A DNA stretch of 64,000 nucleotides from Rhizobium sp. Leaf371 (GCF_001424045.1 NZ_LMQB01000025.1:139854-203853), one strand, 5' to 3'; shown: positions 11,491-20,896, counted from the stretch's first letter. Notes: generated from the sequence alone by a model not told the origin. Program-made: numbers and translations.

Positions 11491-12408
11491 ATGACTGTCG
11501 TTTCCACCCTGTCGCGCGCCCCCGGGCGTCCAAGGCCGAGATCGTCGGCCTGGCGTGGCCTTCTCTATATCGCGCCCGCCATGGCGCTCGTCATCCTGTT
11601 CTTCGTCATTCCGGTCATCGTGACCGCGTGGATGAGCCTGCATGCCTGGCCTCTGATGGGTGCGCAGCGCTGGATCGGCATCAACAACTACATCCGCATG
11701 ATCCACGACGCGCGGTTCCTGTCGGCCCTCCGATTCACGGCGCTCTATACCGTCGTCGCCACCATCGCGATCTTCGCCGTGGCCTTCCCGCTGGCCTTGT
11801 TCGTCGAAAAGCAGCGGCGCTTTGTCGGCGCCTATCGCACAGTCATCTTCCTGCCCGTCGTCGTCGGCCTTGCAACCGCGTCTCTGCTCTGGGTGTGGCT
11901 TGCCAATGTGGACAGCGGCTTCATCGGGCCGCTCCTGAAGGCGCTCGGCATCGTGGAGCGGAGCCCCAACCTGCTTGCGACCTTCGACAGCGCCTTTCTC
12001 ACCATCATCGTCATGGTCGTCTGGAAGATCGCCGGCTTCACCATGATCATCCTGCTCACCGGCCTTCAGGCCATCCCGTCCGATATCGTCGAGGCCGCGC
12101 GCATCGATGGCGCCAAGCGCTGGCAGCGCTTTCGCTACCTGACGCTGCCGCTGATGCGCCGCACGATCGCGCTGGCACTGATCATCTCCGTCACCGGCTC
12201 GATCCTCGCCTTCGATCAGTTCTACATCATGACCGCGGGTGGGCCGCAGAACCGGATGATCTCTGTCGTCTACTACATCTTCAACCAGTCCTTCGTGTCC
12301 TTCAATCTCGGCTACGGCGCTTCGCTCTCCATCGTGCTGCTCGCCATTCTCGTTGCCATCAGCATCGTGCAGCTCTGGCTGCTGAAGGTCGGAGACGACA
12401 AGGCATGA
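11491..12408 (+). CDS. ABC sugar importer permease (MalF type)
   Basis: A 305-residue inner-membrane permease with six predicted hydrophobic segments, beginning GLLYIAPAMALVILFFVIP. The cytoplasmic EAA loop that docks the ATPase reads EAARIDGAKRWQRFRYLTLP. The length and motif suit the MalF/UgpA group without the large periplasmic loop. It overlaps the next permease gene as ATGA. Substrate specificity follows the binding protein encoded upstream. Confidence 0.9.
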   Translation: MTVVSTLSRAPGRPRPRSSAWRGLLYIAPAMALVILFFVIPVIVTAWMSLHAWPLMGAQRWIGINNYIRMIHDARFLSALRFTALYTVVATIAIFAVAFPLALFVEKQRRFVGAYRTVIFLPVVVGLATASLLWVWLANVDSGFIGPLLKALGIVERSPNLLATFDSAFLTIIVMVVWKIAGFTMIILLTGLQAIPSDIVEAARIDGAKRWQRFRYLTLPLMRRTIALALIISVTGSILAFDQFYIMTAGGPQNRMISVVYYIFNQSFVSFNLGYGASLSIVLLAILVAISIVQLWLLKVGDDKA

Positions 12409-13337
12409 CCATGACGCAACCCGCTCTCGCCCGGGGCTCGACCCCGACGGACAAAGTGTCGACGAGTACCGCCAACGAGGCCGCGAAAGCCGCCCGCGCA
12501 CGCCGCAAGCGCAACAGCGCGGTGGCCTACCACACGGCTGGCGCGGCCATTGTTCTCTTCTTTCTCGCGCCGTTCGCGATTGCGTTCCTCGCCTCGTTCC
12601 GCAGCGGCACGGAAGGCATGACCCCGCCGCTGCCGCCCTGGCCGACGACCGGGTTCAGCCTCGATTCCTATCGCTCGCTCGATACGTTCGGCGCGGGCAT
12701 CTGGCAGCACACGCTGAACTCGTTGATCGTGTCGCTCGCGACTGTCGTCCTGACCGTCGCCATCAGCCTGCTCGCGGGTTACGGCTTCTCGCGCTATCGT
12801 TTCCCGCTGAAGAACACGCTGTTCGTGCTCATCATCGCCACGCTGATGATCCCGTTCCAGTCGATCCTGACGCCGCTGTTCATCATCCTTGCCAAGCTCG
12901 GGCTTAACAATTCGCTCTTCGGACTGGTGCTGGTCTATGTCACGCTGCAGCTGCCTTTCTCGGTGTTCATGATGCGCAACGCCTTCGACGCCGTGCCGAA
13001 GGAGATCGAGGAGGCCGCGCGGATCGATGGGGCACGCGATCTGAAGCTGCTGGTGCGGGTGCTGCTGCCGCTCGTTCTGCCTGGAGCCGCGACCGTTGCG
13101 ATCTTTGCCTTTCTCAATGCCTGGAACGAGTTTCTCGCAGCGCTCGTGCTTCTCTCCAGCAACGACAACTATACCATGCCGGTCCTGATGATGGCGGTGC
13201 GTGCGGGCCGGCTCGGCGCCATCAACTGGGGCGCGGTCCAGGCCGGCGTCGTCGTCATGACGATCCCCTGCCTCATCATCTTCCTTCTCCTCCAACGCTA
13301 CTACATGCGCGGCCTCATGGCCGGCGCCGTCAAGTGA
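12405..13337 (+). CDS. ABC sugar importer permease (MalG type)
   Basis: A 310-residue permease with a longer basic N-terminal tail (about 40 residues, AARARRKRNSA) before the first membrane segment. The EAA motif is EEAARIDGARDLKLLVRVLLP, and the C-terminus QRYYMRGLMAGAVK is typical of MalG-like partners. The ATG at 12405 overlaps the previous stop. It forms the membrane pore together with the preceding permease; the ATPase is encoded after the glycosidase gene. Confidence 0.9.
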   Translation: MTMTQPALARGSTPTDKVSTSTANEAAKAARARRKRNSAVAYHTAGAAIVLFFLAPFAIAFLASFRSGTEGMTPPLPPWPTTGFSLDSYRSLDTFGAGIWQHTLNSLIVSLATVVLTVAISLLAGYGFSRYRFPLKNTLFVLIIATLMIPFQSILTPLFIILAKLGLNNSLFGLVLVYVTLQLPFSVFMMRNAFDAVPKEIEEAARIDGARDLKLLVRVLLPLVLPGAATVAIFAFLNAWNEFLAALVLLSSNDNYTMPVLMMAVRAGRLGAINWGAVQAGVVVMTIPCLIIFLLLQRYYMRGLMAGAVK

Positions 13338-13364
13338 TGCCGATAGTTTACGAAAGTGAAAGCC

Positions 13365-15326
13365 ATGGATAGCAAAGCGCACGCCGAGAACCAAAATCAG
13401 AAACAGAGCCGCAAGGATCGCAAGTTCCGGCCGCTGCCGGTCCCGAGCGTCACGCTCGGCGGCCTGTTCGGAGAGCGGCAGGATGCCATCTGCGCAAAAA
13501 CAGCGAAGACCCTGCTCGACCGCTGCGTGGAAGCCGGCATGCTGAAAGCCATCGACGTCAGCCTCCCGAGCCCCGGCGTCGTTCTGCCGATCCAGCCATG
13601 GGACGGTTCGACCCAGATGTTCTGGGACAGCGATCTCGGCAAGTCGATCGAGACGGTCGCCTATTCCCTGTTCCGCTCGCCCAATCCCGAACTCGAGGCC
13701 CGCGTCGATCAGATCGCCGATCTCTACGAAAAACTTCAGGACGAGGACGGCTACCTGAACGCCTGGTTCCAGCGCGTGCAGCCCGGCCGTCGCTGGACGA
13801 ATCTGCGGGATTTTCACGAACTCTACTGCGCCGGCCATCTGATCGAAGGCGCCGTCGCTTATTTTCAGGCGACCGGCAAGCGCAAGCTGCTCGACGTCAT
13901 GGCGCGCTTTGCAGACTATATGATCACCGTTTTCGGCCATGGCGAGGGCCAGATCCCGGGCTATGACGGCCATGAGGAAATCGAGCTGGCGCTCGTCCGG
14001 CTTGCGCGCGTCACCGGCGAGCAGAAATACCTCGACCTCTCCAAATACTTCATCGACGAGCGCGGCACCGAGCCGCATTTCTTTCTCGAGGAAGCCAGAC
14101 GCGATGGTCGCGAGGGCCGGAAATTCGTCTTCCACAGCTTCGAGTACAACCAGTCCCATCAGCCGGTGCGCGAGCAGACCCGGGTGGTCGGACATGCCGT
14201 ACGCGCCATGTACCTCTATTCCGGCATGGCCGACATCGCGACCGAATATAGCGACGACAGCCTGACACGGGCGCTGGAAACGTTGTGGAGCGATCTCGTC
14301 ACCCGGCAGATGTATGTCACCGGCGGCATCGGTCCGTCCGCAGCCAACGAGGGCTTCACGGACCCTTACGACATGCCGAACGAGAGTGCCTACAACGAGA
14401 CCTGCGCCTCGGTCGGCATCGTGTTCTGGGCCGCGCGCATGCTCGGCCGCGGGCCGGATCGCCGTTATGCCGATATCATGGAGCAGGCGCTCTACAACGG
14501 CGCGATGGTTGGCCTGTCGCTCGATGGCACGCGCTTCTTCTACGACAACCCGCTCGAAAGCGCCGGCAAGCATCATCGCTGGACCTGGCATCCATGCCCC
14601 TGCTGCCCGCCGAACATCGCGCGGCTGCTCGCCTCGATCGGCTCCTATATGTACGCCGTATCGGACGACGAGATTGCGGTTCATCTCTACGGCGAGGGCA
14701 AGGCGCGGTTCGAGATTGCCGGTGCCGAGGTGACGCTCGCCCAGGAGACGCGCTATCCGTGGAACGGCGCGATCCGCTTCGAGGTGGGTGTCGCGACGCC
14801 GTCCCGCTTTACGGTGTCGTTGCGGATCCCGGCATGGTGCAATGGCGCGATGCTCTCGGTGAACGGCACGCCGGTCGATCTCGATAAGGCTATGGTCGAT
14901 GGCTATGCGCGGATCGAGAAGGAGTGGTCAGACAAGGACGAGATCGCCCTCGATCTGCCGCTGGCGCCGCGGCTGCTGCGGGCCAACCCGCTGATCCGCC
15001 AGGATGCCGGCCGGGTCGCGCTCGTCCGCGGGCCGCTGGTCTATTGCGTGGAAGAAACGGACAATGGACACGGCCTGCAGCGTCTGAAAATCACCGGCGA
15101 ACCGTCCTCCGCACGCGAAGAAACGATGCCCGGACTCAACCATGCCGTCGCGCTCGAGATCGCAGCCGAACGGGATGAGGCCGACTGGGGCGAAACGCTG
15201 TATCGCGAGGCCCCGCCGGAAGCGAAGCCCGTGACCGCGCGCTTCGTGCCCTACCATCTCTGGGACAATCGGGAGCCCGGCGAAATGCTCGTCTGGATGC
15301 GCGATGGCGTGGGAGAGGCGAAATGA
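13365..15326 (+). CDS. GH127 beta-L-arabinofuranosidase, cytoplasmic
   Basis: A 653-residue glycoside hydrolase of family 127 (former DUF1680). These enzymes release L-arabinofuranose from beta-linked arabino-oligosaccharides with a zinc-bound cysteine nucleophile. The metal and catalytic residues are visible: Glu345 and Cys347 in YNETC, and Cys413-Cys414 in CPCCPPN. Other family motifs are QPWDGSTQMFWDSD, GHGEGQIPGYDGHEEIE and VTGGIG. No signal peptide is present, so hydrolysis occurs inside the cell after import. The ATG at 13365 is preferred to a GTG three codons earlier; the ribosome site is weak (GAAAG). It sits between permease and ATPase genes of one operon and overlaps the ATPase start. 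Confidence 0.9.
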   Translation: MDSKAHAENQNQKQSRKDRKFRPLPVPSVTLGGLFGERQDAICAKTAKTLLDRCVEAGMLKAIDVSLPSPGVVLPIQPWDGSTQMFWDSDLGKSIETVAYSLFRSPNPELEARVDQIADLYEKLQDEDGYLNAWFQRVQPGRRWTNLRDFHELYCAGHLIEGAVAYFQATGKRKLLDVMARFADYMITVFGHGEGQIPGYDGHEEIELALVRLARVTGEQKYLDLSKYFIDERGTEPHFFLEEARRDGREGRKFVFHSFEYNQSHQPVREQTRVVGHAVRAMYLYSGMADIATEYSDDSLTRALETLWSDLVTRQMYVTGGIGPSAANEGFTDPYDMPNESAYNETCASVGIVFWAARMLGRGPDRRYADIMEQALYNGAMVGLSLDGTRFFYDNPLESAGKHHRWTWHPCPCCPPNIARLLASIGSYMYAVSDDEIAVHLYGEGKARFEIAGAEVTLAQETRYPWNGAIRFEVGVATPSRFTVSLRIPAWCNGAMLSVNGTPVDLDKAMVDGYARIEKEWSDKDEIALDLPLAPRLLRANPLIRQDAGRVALVRGPLVYCVEETDNGHGLQRLKITGEPSSAREETMPGLNHAVALEIAAERDEADWGETLYREAPPEAKPVTARFVPYHLWDNREPGEMLVWMRDGVGEAK

Positions 15327-16474
15327 GCCTCGCTCAGGATCGCCGGGAGGGCAGGGCCGTTGCGCCGGACGACGGGGACGGCACTGCGACAGGCGGCGTC
15401 CGCCTGTCGGGGGTTCGAAAGTCGTTCGGCAGTCTCGACATCATCCATGGTATCGATCTGACAATCCCGGAGGGAGCCTTCACCGTCTTCGTCGGACCCT
15501 CCGGCTGCGGCAAATCCACCCTGTTGCGCATGATTGCCGGGCTCGAGGAGGTCACGGACGGGCTGATCGCCATCAAGGGACGCGATGTGACGGATCTCGA
15601 TCCTTCGGATCGCGGCATCGCCATGGTCTTCCAGTCCTATGCGCTCTATCCGCATATGAGCGTGCGCGACAATCTCGCCTTCGGCCTCAAGATGGCCAAC
15701 ACCCCGAAGGAGGAGATCGATCGTCGCGTCGCCGCGGCCTCCGCTATCCTGAAGACCGATCACCTCCTGGATCGCCGCCCCGGGCAGCTTTCGGGCGGCC
15801 AGCGCCAGCGCGTCGCCATTGGTCGGGCGATCGTCCGCAAACCCGATGTCTTCCTGTTCGACGAGCCGCTCTCGAACCTCGACGCCGAGCTTCGCGTCTC
15901 CATGCGCATCGAGATCGCAAGGCTCCATCGCGAGCTTGGCAACACGATGATCTATGTGACGCACGACCAGACGGAAGCGATGACGCTGGCGGACGTGATC
16001 GTCGTGCTGCGCGACGGCCGCATCGAGCAGGTCGGCAGCCCGCGCGAGATCTACGAGAACCCGGCCAACAGCTTCGTCGCGGGCTTCATCGGCTCGCCCC
16101 GCATGAACTTGTTGAAGGGCCAGCGCGTGGGCCGGCAAAGCCTGAGGCTTGCGGATGCGGTGCTGGCTGCACCGTTTCCGGGATCCACAGGGGAAGCCGA
16201 GCCCGATGTCACCTTCGGCATTCGCCCGGAGCATCTCGGCGTCGGTCACGAGATGATCGAGGGGCGGTCCCTTTCGGCGATTGTCGATTTTTCCGAGTAT
16301 CTCGGGGGAACGCAATATCTCTATTGCCAGCTCTCGGACGGTCAGGCCGTGACGGTCGAATACCGGTCTCCGGTCCCTGTGAAGCCGGGCGACCGCATCG
16401 TCCTCTCATGGACGCCGGAGGCGATCCGCCTGTTTGATCCCGCAGGCATGCGCCTGCGCGCCGAGGATGCCTGA
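15323..16474 (+). CDS. ABC sugar importer ATPase (UgpC/MsmK type)
   Basis: A 383-residue ATPase with Walker A GPSGCGKST, Q-loop FQSYALYPHM, signature LSGGQRQRV, Walker B VFLFDEPLSNLD and switch His in YVTHDQTEAM. A C-terminal TOBE/OB region (about 240-383) follows. About 27 extra polar residues precede the core. The ATG overlaps the GH127 stop as ATGA, so it is the last gene of the arabinofuranoside operon. It energises the two permeases encoded upstream. Confidence 0.9.
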   Translation: MSLAQDRREGRAVAPDDGDGTATGGVRLSGVRKSFGSLDIIHGIDLTIPEGAFTVFVGPSGCGKSTLLRMIAGLEEVTDGLIAIKGRDVTDLDPSDRGIAMVFQSYALYPHMSVRDNLAFGLKMANTPKEEIDRRVAAASAILKTDHLLDRRPGQLSGGQRQRVAIGRAIVRKPDVFLFDEPLSNLDAELRVSMRIEIARLHRELGNTMIYVTHDQTEAMTLADVIVVLRDGRIEQVGSPREIYENPANSFVAGFIGSPRMNLLKGQRVGRQSLRLADAVLAAPFPGSTGEAEPDVTFGIRPEHLGVGHEMIEGRSLSAIVDFSEYLGGTQYLYCQLSDGQAVTVEYRSPVPVKPGDRIVLSWTPEAIRLFDPAGMRLRAEDA

Positions 16475-16483
16475 TCAGACGTC

Positions 16484-16753
16484 TTACCGGCGCGGCGGCT
16501 GGAAACGATCCAGCCGCTTGACGACCTGGGTTTCCAGCTGTGTGAATTCCCCTGCAATGGCCTGGGACTCGTCGCTCGCCGTCACCGGCAGATGCACGAT
16601 GCCTTCCAGTTTCTGGAGCAGCCGGCCGGCGAGGTGCCGTTCCTTGTAGCTGAAGACGTCGCCGCCCTGGACGAGCAGGCAGAGGCTGTAGATGCGCCGG
16701 AGAGAATGAGGCTCCGATGCGAGGTTGAGCCATTGTGCTCTCGTAATATGCAT
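16484..16753 (-). CDS. hypothetical protein, 89 residues
   Basis: A basic, soluble protein beginning MHITRAQWLNLASEPHSL. I recognise no domain. The ATG at 16753 is preceded by GGAGG at proper distance, which supports translation. The upstream 130 bp contain a second open frame (start 16881) that looks coding only as far as this start; see the entry at 16582. The two may be coupled overlapping genes, or one gene split by a frameshift. It lies downstream of the methyltransferase gene on the same strand and convergent with the ABC operon. Confidence 0.5.
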   Translation of the reverse strand: MHITRAQWLNLASEPHSLRRIYSLCLLVQGGDVFSYKERHLAGRLLQKLEGIVHLPVTASDESQAIAGEFTQLETQVVKRLDRFQPPRR

Positions 16754-16881
16754 TTGACCTCCAGACCGAATGGAGGAAGACGAAAGCCCAGCGCAAAGAG
16801 TTTCAGGTTCGCGCTCTTCTCGATGTCGGCAAGGTCGAAAATTCGGCCGCCGAAGCGGCCGAACGAACGCGGTTCCGCCAT
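16582..16881 (-). CDS. possible short ORF or 5' half of a frameshifted gene
   Basis: It starts five bases after the methyltransferase stop with MAEPRSFGRFGGRIFDLADI and continues in a protein-like way to about FGLEVK (near 16750). After that the frame becomes Ser/Cys-rich like a shadow frame, while the +1 frame at 16753 starts to look coding. The junction is therefore either a real overlap of two small genes or a frameshift. No clear ribosome site precedes the ATG at 16881, but translation could be coupled to the preceding gene. Confidence 0.3.
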   Translation of the reverse strand: MAEPRSFGRFGGRIFDLADIEKSANLKLFALGFRLPPFGLEVKCILREHNGSTSHRSLILSGASTASACSSRAATSSATRNGTSPAGCSRNWKASCICR

Positions 16882-16886
16882 GGCGC

Positions 16887-17927
16887 TTACTGCGGCATGT
16901 GGATCGTTCCGTAGATGATGTTGCGGTTGGCGCCGAAGAAGACGCGCTTTTCCGCCCGCTGTCCGTCGAGGCTCGCTTCGATGATCGACCACATCTCCGA
17001 CTGCGATCGCAGGAGAAGCGTCCAGTTCATCATCGTTTCCATGTAGCCATCGTCGGGAACTTCGGTCGAGAAGTTGGCGAACAGGAACATGCCGCCCGGC
17101 TTCAGCATCGAGAGGCATGTCTGCGTCAGCTTCACCGCCACCTTGTCGGCAAGATAGTCGTAGAGGCCGGCCGCATAGATCAGGTCGAACTGGCCGAGGC
17201 TGTAGTCGTTCTTCAAGAGCCCCCGGACGGAACCGTCCATCGCGTCGATCGGCGTCCCGCGAAAATCGCGCATCGTGCGCCCGACGCTCAAGGGGTCCTG
17301 ATCGAGCGCGACCCAGCGTTTGATGCGGCCCTCCCGTACGGCGCCGGACGCTTCGGCTTCGCGCAGATGTCCCGCGGCCACCGCAAGCACTTCCGTCCCC
17401 GGGCCGCGTCTGGCAGCCGTTTCATCGACCGTGCGGGTCAGGAGATCGCGGCGCTCCCGCACCGCAACGGCGGAGGGGGCATTGCGGGTGTACTCATAGA
17501 GCGTGCGGCCGAGCGGCGAGGCGTTCTTGACATCGGCGGCACTATCCGGGTGCCCGTAAATGAAGTCGATCAGGCTCGCATCCCCGGAATAGCCACGCGG
17601 TTTTTCGAACGACCAGCGGGTAAAGGGATCATTGTGGAAATAGTCAGCCACCGGGTGATCTTGGACCAGTGGGATCAGCTGCGGCCAGACGGCGAAGTAT
17701 TTTTCGCGGGCCTCGTGAAGGGATCGGATCAGGCGGGCGATGATCTGGGCTGGGCTCTGGTCCCGCTGGATCTGCTGGGAGGCGACCTGCAGGATCAGGG
17801 CAATCTCGTCTCTGGCGATCCGCAGCAGGCGGTCGCTGACGGCGGCGCCCGAGGGGAAAACCTCCCTGTTGACAGCGATAGGCGTGATCAGGCTCTGCCC
17901 GTCAAATGCGTCGATTGGCTTTTTCAC
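16887..17927 (-). CDS. class I SAM-dependent methyltransferase
   Basis: A 346-residue cytoplasmic protein. The N-terminal half is helical and carries the motif FEKPRGYSGDASLIDFIY. The C-terminal half is a Rossmann methyltransferase: glycine-motif region TEVLAVAAGHLREAE, acidic ALDQDPLS, FDLIYAAGLYDYL and LKPGGMFLFANFS. The KPRGYxGD motif is one I associate with methyltransferase domains often annotated as PhcB-like (fatty-acid methyl ester signal synthesis), but that link is weak. The GTG at 17927 is chosen because AAAGGA lies 6 bases upstream and the frame further up looks non-coding. It is divergent from the c-di-GMP gene at 18217 across a 289-bp AT-richer spacer, which probably carries both promoters. 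Confidence 0.75.
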   Translation of the reverse strand: MKKPIDAFDGQSLITPIAVNREVFPSGAAVSDRLLRIARDEIALILQVASQQIQRDQSPAQIIARLIRSLHEAREKYFAVWPQLIPLVQDHPVADYFHNDPFTRWSFEKPRGYSGDASLIDFIYGHPDSAADVKNASPLGRTLYEYTRNAPSAVAVRERRDLLTRTVDETAARRGPGTEVLAVAAGHLREAEASGAVREGRIKRWVALDQDPLSVGRTMRDFRGTPIDAMDGSVRGLLKNDYSLGQFDLIYAAGLYDYLADKVAVKLTQTCLSMLKPGGMFLFANFSTEVPDDGYMETMMNWTLLLRSQSEMWSIIEASLDGQRAEKRVFFGANRNIIYGTIHMPQ

Positions 17928-18216
17928 GCTACATCCTTTGGTTAGCAGAAAGTTAACAGAGAGCGTAAGAGATGACTCAAATTGTAGGGATTTGCATCGA
18001 TCTTTAGGAAAGGTGGTTAACGGCGCAGGAGTACCCTTACGCAAGAAGGGTTCGGCGCTGTGGAAATGAACCGTTAAGCTACTTCCGCTAATGTTTTCTG
18101 GAGCGTTGGTAAGTCTGATAAGACATTGGAACGGAGTGCCCGGATCCTGCTTAAGGGATGGGCTGCCGAACGGCCGGTGAGGACATCGGTAAGGCAACGA
18201 AAACGGTGGAGGGTGC

Positions 18217-20205
18217 ATGATGCACAGGTCGACCGACACCATCGAGTTCGGCGCGTCGCAAGATCCGATGAGACAACCGGAGGTTACGCTTCGCGATCTT
18301 TATCGGCATCATGCCGAGAGCGCGCACAAGCAATCGACCCGCCGCGGTCTGTGGGCCGCCGTGTTCGTCTATCTCGTCTTTTCGATCAGCGACATTTGGC
18401 TGATCGGCGACGTCGCGCCCTATACCGTCACGGCCCGGTTCACGATCTCGATCATCATGCTGTTTGCGCTGGAATTTCAGGTGCGCAGGCCCTCATCGGC
18501 CGATGCGATCGACAGCACGGCGGCGATCGCGCTGATCTGTGCTTATGTCGGCTGGCTCATTCCCAGCATGATGAGCGAACACTCGGTCGTCATGTCCTAT
18601 TACATGGTGTTCGGCGCCATTTTCATGATGAGCGTCAACCTGTTCTTCAACTTCCCGTTCCGGATATCCGTGGTCGCCTCGGGCATCATCCTGGTGATCT
18701 TCCTGTCCGGCCTCGTCTGGTTTCCGAATGTCGGCTACAGCTACAAGTTTACGTTCGGCCTGTTCTGTATCTCCTGCTTCATCTTCACGTCGTATGTGAA
18801 CTGGAAGCTGAACCAGGAGCGCTTCAACGTCTTTCTGAATGCGCTGGAGGCCAAGGCGCAACATCGGCAGGCTGCCGAACGCGGCGAGGCGTTGCTCCGC
18901 CTGTCGCACACCGACCCTCTGACCGGCCTTGCGAACCGCCGCGCGATCGACAATCGTTTGCGCGATGTCTGGCGCGAATGGCAGCAAGCCGGCCGGACCT
19001 TCGCGATCATCCTGGTCGATGTCGATTTCTTCAAACGATACAACGACTATTACGGCCATCTGGACGGCGACAAGTGTCTCGTGCTGGTCGCGGAGGCTCT
19101 GCGCACACTGGCTGAAAAGCATAAGGCGTCTGTCGGCCGCTTCGGGGGCGAGGAATTTATCCTGCTCGCCCATGTCGAGTCCGAACAGCAGACCGCCGAG
19201 GTTTGCGAAGCGCTGCGCCGCGCCGTAGAGGACCTCGGGCTCCTGCACGAGCAGCGACGCGATGGCACGTCGAAAGTCACGGTCAGTGTGGGCGCTGCCT
19301 TTACCGCGGATCACACGCTGTCGAAAGTGGAGAAGCTGATCCATCAGGCCGACCGCGCGCTCTACAGCGCCAAGGCGTCGGGACGCAATTGCGTCAAGCT
19401 CTTCCATATCAACGATCCGAACAATCGGGACGACGGCGAAAACATTGCTGCCCTGCTGAAGATCGCGGTGCCGCAGGGCCTCGTGTCCATGGTCTACCAG
19501 CCGCTGCAGGACGTGACGACCGGCAAGACCTGCGGATATGAAGCCCTGATGCGGTTGAAGATGTCGGATGGGGCCTTTCTCTCGCCGGCGCTGTTTATCC
19601 CCGCGGCGGAGCGGTCGGGTGCGATCGTCGGCCTCGGGCAGTGGGCTCTGCGGCGTGTCTGCGAGGAGTTGCTCGTCACCAATCTCGCCCCCGTCGCCAG
19701 CGTCAACGTTTCCCCGCTCCAGTTGAAGACACCCGGCTTCGTCGCCTTCGTGGCAGAGACGCTGGACGAGTTCGGGATCTCGGGCGATCGTCTGGCCTTC
19801 GAGATCACCGAGGGGCAAGACATGGAGATCCATTCGAGCCTTTTGCGCTGCATCAGCGACCTGCGCGCCCTCGGGATCAAGATCTGGCTCGATGATTTCG
19901 GCACCGGCTTTGCCGGCCTCTCCTGGCTGCGGCTGATCGATTTCGACTGCATCAAGATCGACAAGTCCTTCCTGCACGATTGCGACACGCGGCGCGGCTG
20001 TGCCATGCTCGACGATATCCTGCGCCTGGCCCGCAACCGCGGGGCGACGATCCTGGTCGAGGGCGTCGAAACCGAGGAGCAGTTCGAGCTCATGCACCGG
20101 CTGAAGATCGACCTGATGCAGGGCTATTATGTCGGTCGCCCCGCGCCGGCCACGAGCCTCCGTCCGATCAGGCCGGTGCGCAAGCTGGTCGTGGTCTCCG
20201 GATAG
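18217..20205 (+). CDS. membrane GGDEF-EAL c-di-GMP protein
   Basis: A 662-residue protein that may make and degrade cyclic di-GMP. The N-terminal region (about 40-205) holds around six hydrophobic segments. A GGDEF domain (about 225-390) has the active-site motif GGEEF at 310-314 and SHTDPLTGLANRR. An EAL domain (about 410-650) has EAL at 442-444, NVSPLQL, FEITEG and LDDFGTGFAGLSWL. Both active sites look intact, so either activity is possible. GGAGGG at 18208-18213 precedes the ATG at 18217. It is divergent from the methyltransferase gene. Confidence 0.9.
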   Translation: MMHRSTDTIEFGASQDPMRQPEVTLRDLYRHHAESAHKQSTRRGLWAAVFVYLVFSISDIWLIGDVAPYTVTARFTISIIMLFALEFQVRRPSSADAIDSTAAIALICAYVGWLIPSMMSEHSVVMSYYMVFGAIFMMSVNLFFNFPFRISVVASGIILVIFLSGLVWFPNVGYSYKFTFGLFCISCFIFTSYVNWKLNQERFNVFLNALEAKAQHRQAAERGEALLRLSHTDPLTGLANRRAIDNRLRDVWREWQQAGRTFAIILVDVDFFKRYNDYYGHLDGDKCLVLVAEALRTLAEKHKASVGRFGGEEFILLAHVESEQQTAEVCEALRRAVEDLGLLHEQRRDGTSKVTVSVGAAFTADHTLSKVEKLIHQADRALYSAKASGRNCVKLFHINDPNNRDDGENIAALLKIAVPQGLVSMVYQPLQDVTTGKTCGYEALMRLKMSDGAFLSPALFIPAAERSGAIVGLGQWALRRVCEELLVTNLAPVASVNVSPLQLKTPGFVAFVAETLDEFGISGDRLAFEITEGQDMEIHSSLLRCISDLRALGIKIWLDDFGTGFAGLSWLRLIDFDCIKIDKSFLHDCDTRRGCAMLDDILRLARNRGATILVEGVETEEQFELMHRLKIDLMQGYYVGRPAPATSLRPIRPVRKLVVVSG

Positions 20206-20521
20206 GTCGACACGTCAACGCCCGGCCCTCCACCGCCTGTTTTTGCCGGTGCCCACTGCGAGGAAACAGGCCCGCGACCGCACATCGCCCGTCCGACGAA
20301 CACGCGTCTCGCTGCAGGTCGGAATGCCGGCACCTTGCCGTTGCCGTCAATACTCAGAGTCGGAACCAAGCACCTCCGGGGAGTGGATGCGATGCGGGTC
20401 TGGTGCCAGTCCACCTGACCGGCGCTCTTCCTCTCATCCCTGAACGCCGCTCTCCAGAAGATCACGTCGCGTGATGTCGTCGAGCGAAGCTTCTTCGAGC
20501 TGAGAACCGGCGCGCTTTTCC
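20206..20521. other. non-coding stretch at the left edge of an accessory patch
   Basis: I see no supported gene, terminator or RNA here. Short frames are Arg/Pro-rich shadows. It separates the GGDEF-EAL gene from the IS21 fragment, and its right end contains the first copy of a 13-bp repeat (20501-20513). Confidence 0.5.
20501..20513 (+). repeat. 13-bp direct repeat, copy 1
   Basis: TGAGAACCGGCGC, repeated exactly at 20897-20909 in the same orientation. The two copies bracket the istB fragment and are 396 bp apart. Possible origins are a recombination scar, ends of a decayed element, or chance. Confidence 0.45.
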
Positions 20522-20755
20522 ACCTTCGTCGCCGACCAAGGTAACGTGGTCCTCGTCGGCGGCACAGGGACAGGAAAGAGCCACCTGGCTATTGCGATTG
20601 CCCGTTCTCTCATTCGCAACGGAACACGCGACCGCTTCTTCAATGTCGTTGATCTGGTCAACCGCATGGAAACGGAAACACGCAGCGGAAAGCAAGGACG
20701 AACGGCGGATTATCTCAATCGCCTCGACTTCATCATTCTTGATGAACTCGGCTAT
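20522..20755 (+). pseudogene. istB: internal fragment of an IS21-family istB gene
   Basis: The frame encodes GNVVLVGGTGTGKSHLAIAI, FFNVVDLVNRMETETRSGKQ and LDFIILDELGY. These are the Walker A and Walker B regions of the IstB AAA+ helper ATPase of IS21-type insertion sequences. The N-terminal ~90 residues and everything after the Walker B motif are missing: after DELGY the frame continues as unrelated sequence. No istA is seen, so the element is dead. Confidence 0.8.
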
Positions 20756-20896
20756 GCGCACCATGTCGTTGCCGACATGACCTATCGCTTGGGAGATCGC
20801 CCGGGCAGGCAAACAAAGGACCGCGTTCTCAATGCCCCAACCAGTTGCTGCGGGCCAAGCAGTACCCACCTTTGCCGCAATCCACACTGACCGCAT

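Noticed and set aside
12312-14684. A 790-codon open frame on the minus strand opposite the permease and GH127 genes
   Set aside because: Low-complexity polar sequence with no recognisable domain, antisense to well-supported genes.
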